NCBI GenBank assembly: GCA_025617375.2
Contig: JAMYGW020000002.1
Coordinates: forward strand, 2,418,001 to 2,482,000
DNA length: 64,000 bases
Direction of reading: 5' to 3'
DNA from: Acarospora socialis
Taxonomy: Eukaryota; Ascomycota; Lecanoromycetes; Acarosporales; Acarosporaceae
Shown here: one piece after another, positions 59,463 through 64,000 of the stretch
How the letters are laid out: each line of letters opens with the position of its first letter
How positions within the stretch are numbered: the stretch's first letter is position 1
Notes under the pieces: generated by a model
What the model saw: the letters and a program-made list of their open reading frames with translations, nothing else
Told to the model about the DNA's origin: nothing
Database searches by the model: none
Position numbers and translations under genes: made by a program

Positions 59463-60027
59463 ATACCCAACGTCGACGCTTTTCATGTCAGCTGAGCCCG
59501 GTGAGCGAATACGACCCGAATGCGATGGAATGACAACGTGGCTGAATGGTATATCAAAAGGGTCGGTACTGATGGGATGATTGTGGATGTTTGAAGGCTC
59601 GAGGATGCATGGCATAGCAGGAACGCTGTCGGCTATTACCATCCAGATCTGTCGACTGCCATGCAAGTTTGTACTTTTCTCTTTCTTCAGCCAGCAAGTG
59701 CGTAATGGTTTCGTTAGAAAACATCAGCAAAGGTGCCTCAGAGGATCATGCTGAGCACTACTGGTCCTGTACTCTAGCTCAATTGAACTGGCTCTTGTGG
59801 ATGGATCGTGTTAGCCTTAGGCAGAGCAATTACAATTAATGATAAGCTCCTCTCCCGATGAAGTGCTTGAGGTGCCTTTTATCAATGCTAATCATCGGCT
59901 CCGGTATAGTCAAAAGGTTCTGTATATCCCAACCCACACGTGAAAAACCTTCCTGTGGGCCCTGGATTCTTGAAGACGCTTACAGATTAACTAAACCGCC
60001 AAAAACCAGACCGGACATACCTACCGA
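59463..60027. other. Convergent gap of 0.57 kb, no gene seen
   Basis: 3' regions of the reticulon and UstYa-like genes. No feature recognised. Confidence 0.5.
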
Positions 60028-61098
60028 TCAATGCACCGCGTCCGGCATCGCAATAAACCCACGTCCCTCAAACGCCCTCCACCGCTCCGCCCACTCCTTC
60101 AACCCCCCGTAATCCCCACACCGCCTCTGAAAGCCCCAGCCCAGAAACCCGCGAATCTGCTCGCCCGCCGGTTCGACGCTCGAGTCGGCCGAACACATGA
60201 GGCTCTGCCGCAGGTACTCGAAGCAGTGGGCCGTGTGCGGGGCGCGGGCGATGCCGAAGTCGAAATCCTCTAGCGCGGACGAGGAGGAGGTGGAGGGGGA
60301 GAGGGAGGAGTAGTAGGCTCGGCGGAGGGTGTACTGTTGCGGGGCGGGGGTGGTGAGTAGCGTGTACGAGGAGCGCGTGGTGGGGAAGGGGAGAGGGGGA
60401 GGAGAGCAGGGTGCGAGGCGTGATTTACGACTTACCAGGCAATGCAGTTGGTGGAAGACGCTGATGACGGAGAGGTTTGGCGCGAGGTGTGGATGCTGGA
60501 TGTAGCCTAGGCCGTCTGTGGTGGGGGGATGTTGTTAGAGCTGGTTTCCACAAACTGAAGGGAATGAACGAAGGGAGGGAGGGAGAAAGGAACGGCCGAC
60601 AAGCATCTCGTTGGCCTCGGGTGCTGCTAGAGGACGGAGAGTGCAGGGTTCGCTCACTCGGAATCAAAGAATCCCAGATCGGTTCGGAGCCCCCCGTTCT
60701 AGGCGGCGGTGCCGCGAAGCTGTCGTTGTAGCGGAAGGTCTCCGTCACCCAGCCCGTCGACACTAAAAAGAAGCCTCCAGCGTCAGCCGAATCAAAACGC
60801 TGCTGTGTGCAAGTAGAGGTGAGGGGATGGGACCTCGAGGAACGGTATTCGGCAGCGTAGGGTCAGACCCTTCTCGGTTCTGTGAGACCAGGACGCCCAG
60901 GACGAAACCTGCGGTCCCCGCCAGCGCAAGGAGTAGGATCAGAACGGTTAGGGACAGGAGGCGGGTGCGCTTGGTGGTGGGGTGGAGAGGGGAGGGTAGA
61001 TGTGCATCGACTTCTTTGTCGGGGTCATTGGGATTAGGGTTATTTATGGGGAGGGGGGTGTATTGAGTTGATTGGAACCATTGGGGGAAGATGGTCAT
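60028..61098 (-). CDS. UstYa-like (DUF3328) membrane-anchored protein
   Basis: Exons 61098-60834, 60762-60658, 60515-60436 and 60333-60028, 251 residues. Family members (UstYa/UstYb and relatives) act in oxidative or cyclisation steps of fungal RiPP and other secondary-metabolite pathways. A single membrane segment (about residues 48-72, LLSLTVLILLLALAGTAGFVLGVLV) follows a cytosolic N-terminus. The two diagnostic HxxHC motifs are present: HQLHC in FHQLHCLYTLRRAYY and HTAHC in HTAHCFEYLRQSLMC. WAERWRAFEGRGF near the end is also typical. All four exons join in frame with no stop, so the gene looks intact. Divergent from an O-methyltransferase pseudogene. Confidence 0.85.
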
Positions 61099-61943
61099 TG
61101 TGATGGGAGTGTGTAGAGGTTGGAAAGAGAGGACTAAGGGTGGAGACAGTCACTCTGCGGCTGGTTTGTTCTTTCTTGTGGATGCGCGTTCTGGTCTGCT
61201 GGATTGGGAAGATGAGAAGGTCATAGAAGAAACGAGCACACAGGAGTGGAAATACAGTAGCAGATGCATGGTTGCACTGGTTGGGTGCGACAGTGAGGTA
61301 CTGTTATAGATTCAGGCTGCCCCTGAGAGGTGGGGAATGTTTAACCACCCCAGGTACGAGTACTATCCTTATGAACGTGTACGATTGCTGTAATATACAC
61401 CTGATTCTGTACGGAGTACAGTACAAGGTACAGGTACCTTATGTGTATAGTAGTCGTGATCTGCGAGATCCCTTGAGCTCCGGAGGGACGCCTCGGACAC
61501 TAACTTGTGCTGATGTGAGACGTGCATGTAAACCGAGATATACCTTAGCCCTTGTCTGGCGCGCTGAAAGTCAAAGCATTGCAGCCGTGGGGCTCAGACA
61601 TTCAGCTGCAAGCAAGCATGTTTCTTTGTCTTACTGCATACCTACCTTACCTACCTCACATTTACTTTCTCGGAGTCGATAAAACTGGGTGCGGCTACAT
61701 ATTTAAATTTACCTACTATGGTACTCGTTGTGAATTGGGCCTCATGTTCATGTAACCTGCGGCACAGTCTGATCTATTGCACCAATGCTTGCTTCATTCT
61801 AGGAGTGAACTCCTGTTTCTCACCTGCACAAGTCATGTGTAATTAAACTATTTGAGAGCTTTTCGAACGTGAAATTCCTTCCCCACACCCTTCATTCTGC
61901 TCGGTGACTACGTACAACACAAGTGCAAGAACAGACCTCAGAT
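61099..61943. promoter_or_regulatory. Divergent region between the UstYa-like gene and the O-methyltransferase pseudogene
   Basis: 845 bases. GTACGGAGTACAGTACAAGG at about 61410-61430 is rich in GTAC words, and CTACCTTACCTACC occurs near 61640. No ORF supported. Confidence 0.4.
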
Positions 61944-62640
61944 ATGGCTTCGACAAGAATCACTGAGCTTGCCGCTCTCATTCAGCAAAGCACAGCCAAA
62001 GTGGACGACTACCTGCAGAACAAGGCCCTACCCTCACCCTCCTTCGATGAGGACGGCCCTGTCGACTTCGGCATCGAATCCGAAGAAGTTCGAAAAGCTC
62101 CTGAAACGGCCCTCGACTCAAGCCTCGAACTCCACAACCTCCTCCTCGGTCCGGCGCTGTGCCTCCGTCCGGTGGTATGGATTCCTCTGCATGTTTAGGT
62201 CCGCACACCTCAGACTCACCGGCTGACGAGGTTGAGTAAATGCACAGTTGAACGGCGTGAGCTTACAAGCAATCTGGAGATATGACTTTGCTTCCCACGT
62301 TCCAATCGGCGGCGAGATCTCCTTTGCGGAGCTAGCCGGCAAATGCCTTCTCGATGAAGACAATCTCCGGCGGATCTTGCGCTTCCCCATGGCTTTCCAC
62401 CACGTCTTCCAGGAGCCGCGGAAAGGGTTCGTGGCCCATTCGGCAGCTTCCCGCAAACTGGCGGAGGATCCATTGGCGCGAGCGGGGCTTGGGTACATGT
62501 TCGACGAGGTGTAGCAGGCGTTTGCACGGGTGGGCTGGCACTATTCACAGAGACTCTCTATGAGAGCTACTGACGAGCGGCAGACCTTGAGGCCTGGGAG
62601 AAGTTCCAAAGCGACAAGCCCAATATATTGGTCAGTGCCA
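61944..62640 (+). pseudogene. O-methyltransferase pseudogene, copy 1 (N-terminal part)
   Basis: Resembles fungal secondary-metabolite O-methyltransferases. Exon 1, 61944-62174 (MASTRITELAALIQQSTAKV to LLLGPALCLRP), splices at a GTATGG donor to exon 2 at 62248: LNGVSLQAIWRYDFASHVP, GGEISFAELAGKCLLDEDNLRRILRF and FVAHSAASRKLAEDPLARAG. The frame then hits TAG at 62512-62514 where the family has Trp (YMFDEVWQAFAR), a TGG to TAG change. Related sequence continues (AWEKFQSDKPN near 62595-62630) but then dissolves, and the SAM-binding and catalytic part is absent. No full-length product is possible from this copy. Confidence 0.82.
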
Positions 62641-62716
62641 TCCATGATCTGTTCTGACCGGCAACTCATGGGCAGTTTGAGGATGGAATTTTTTTACAAG
62701 GTGCCGACAAGCCGGC

Positions 62717-63440
62717 GCGGGAGCGGCTCAGATTGCTGCTTCCAAGGCGTCCACCGAGCTCCAAGAACTCCTTTTTGGACCAAAGATGCTTATCCGACCT
62801 GTAGTACATTCACTACCTCTCCTTGCATGAATTGCATCCAACAATCTTTTCTGTCTCCAGACTCCAGTACAATGCAATCAGTCTACAAGCAATCTACCAA
62901 CACGACTTTGCAAGAAAGTCCCTTCATATAGTGAAACTCCTTTTGCAGATGTGGCCAAAGGTTTGTGGGGTGTACGAACCTGATCTCAAATGTATATTAC
63001 ATTTTGCCATGTGCTACGAACATGCTTTCCAGGAGCATCAAAAGGGGTTTGTCTCCCACAGCACCGCTTCTTGTATACAATTTCCCAAATTGGCCGGACG
63101 CGTATGTGATCGAAGTCCTCAACCAGTTGATCCCTGCGCTTAAGCCTGGAGCGCGTGTGGTAATCAACGACAAGTTCGTGCCCAAGCCGAATACCGTGTC
63201 ACTTACAATGAGGAGAGGTTAGGTAACATTTCTTCTGCTTTGACCAAGGTTGATTTGCACCTTTACCGGCTTCTAAGGGCAAGGAATATGGTCATGCTCA
63301 CTCTATGCTACGGACGAGAACGTGATAGGGACGATCAGGCAATAACTTTCAAGCAAGCAGACCATCACTTTGAGTTTGTCAGTACGTATGTCTCAGATGG
63401 ATCTTCATTGGGGCTTATCAAGACGAGGTGGGAAGGCTAG
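62717..63440 (+). pseudogene. O-methyltransferase pseudogene, copy 2 (frameshifted, internally deleted)
   Basis: A second decayed copy of the same family. IAASKASTELQELLFGP lies near 62731-62780, then after an intron-like segment SLQAIYQHDFARK near 62878-62916 (compare SLQAIWRYDFASH in copy 1). A frameshift follows, then CILHFAMCYEHAFQEHQKGF (about 62990-63050). The centre of the enzyme is missing, and the C-terminal piece resumes in another frame: DAYVIEVLNQLIPALKPGARVV (about 63100-63165), a break near 63222, then a last part ending SLGLIKTRWEG at 63440. Multiple frame changes and the deletion rule out function. Confidence 0.8.
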
Positions 63441-63679
63441 AATATTGGAAACGGAGGTTTACATTTGCTGGTAAACTTGTAGGAGTAGCAACGAACATAA
63501 CATGCCGCATTCAAGGTGCCTGAGTAGCCTTGGAATGATCAACCTTCCTTCACTACAACGAATCCTCAATCTCACCTTTACTGGCCTGCACCGGTGCGCA
63601 AATGGCTTGCGATGGACAATAGCATTATCAGATAAGTCTGTGGGACTTGACTTCTCCGTTCAACTCTATATCCATGACG
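63441..63679. other. Short gap between pseudogenes
   Basis: No convincing similarity to either family was noticed in this stretch. Confidence 0.4.
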
Positions 63680-63949
63680 ATGCTTGGCTAAAAGGCCGCG
63701 TCCTGCAAATGCCCTCCATGTTTCCGCTCACTCCCTCAATTCACCATAGTCCTGACACTGCCTCTGAAAAACCCAGCCCAGAAACCCCTCCGATGCAGTC
63801 TCTGCTGGCTCCGGCGTTGAGTCGGCATAGCAAATAAGACTGTCTGAGGTATTCGAAACAGTGATTACATGTTCTTTCCGATCTTTCCCAAAATCAAAAT
63901 CCTCAAGGTCAGTCGCCGATGTCGAGTAGTATGCTCGCCGGAGTGTGTA
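63680..63949 (-). pseudogene. UstYa-like (DUF3328) pseudogene fragment, paralogue of the 60-61 kb gene
   Basis: Matches the last exon of the UstYa-like gene at 60028-60333. On the minus strand, after an acceptor at 63950, YTLRRAYYS and DLEDFDFG are followed by a one-frame slip before HCFEYLRQS, another slip before ADSTPEPAE, then GFLGWVFQRQC and a TGA where the intact gene has Trp (EWAERWRAF). Earlier exons, if present, would lie beyond the right edge of the window. I describe only the remnant. Confidence 0.78.
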
Positions 63950-64000
63950 CTGTCAAGATGTCAGTAGTTATCATCGTAGTGCTGCAGGAGTGCGTACTAA

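Noticed and set aside
63502-63837. Plus-strand ORF near the right edge
   Set aside because: Overlaps and is antisense to the UstYa-like pseudogene remnant; no domain of its own.
1-64000. tRNA, rRNA, CRISPR arrays, riboswitches, bacterial-type operons or terminators
   Set aside because: Nothing resembling B-box tRNA sequences, rDNA, or spaced identical repeats was seen by eye, and the spliced gene structure is eukaryotic; a tRNAscan/Infernal run would be decisive.

Overview
The window is nuclear DNA of a filamentous ascomycete (Pezizomycotina). Genes are dense, on both strands, and broken by short GT-AG introns of about 45-60 bases, often with a CTAAC/CTGAC-like branch site. Fungus-specific families are present: a BLI-3-like flavoprotein, a GH132/SUN wall protein, secreted glutaminase A, a DUF3176 protein and a UstYa-like protein. 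A Dothideomycete fits best, but that is a guess. I saw no rRNA, tRNA, transposon ORF or CRISPR array. Exon joins were made by hand from reading frame, splice signals and family resemblance; no alignment or RNA data were available.

Layout. 0.3-6 kb: SNU23 (splicing), SPT3 (SAGA, minus), DPH5 (diphthamide) and a conserved fungal protein. SPT3 has a tiny first exon and a first intron of about 1.05 kb that holds a membrane-protein-like ORF. 7-20 kb: SUN-family wall protein, PPM1 (PP2A methylation), a DUF3176 membrane protein and glutaminase A. 20-28 kb: BLI-3-like protein, F-box protein, IST1 (ESCRT-III) and, divergent from it, an eight-exon aromatic-acid-exporter-like membrane protein. 28-36 kb: the nuclear HtrA protease NMA111, a small SANT-like acidic protein, an uncharacterised F-box-like protein and AP-2 sigma in five exons. 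36-47 kb: a long J-domain protein, histidinol-phosphate aminotransferase, an SSXT (SS18-like) Gln-rich protein and the CNS1 co-chaperone. 47-59 kb: a protein with a STAND-type N-terminal domain, INCENP/Sli15, a mitochondrial-type acyl-CoA dehydrogenase and a reticulon with a LEA-like repeat tail.

60-64 kb is different in character. An apparently intact UstYa-like (DUF3328) gene lies divergent from two decayed O-methyltransferase copies, followed by a frameshifted second UstYa-like copy at the right edge. This looks like the remains of a duplicated secondary-metabolism locus.

Most genes are unrelated housekeeping functions. The only clear functional groupings are the UstYa/O-methyltransferase block and several divergent pairs sharing short promoters (SPT3/DPH5, IST1/exporter, INCENP/acyl-CoA dehydrogenase).
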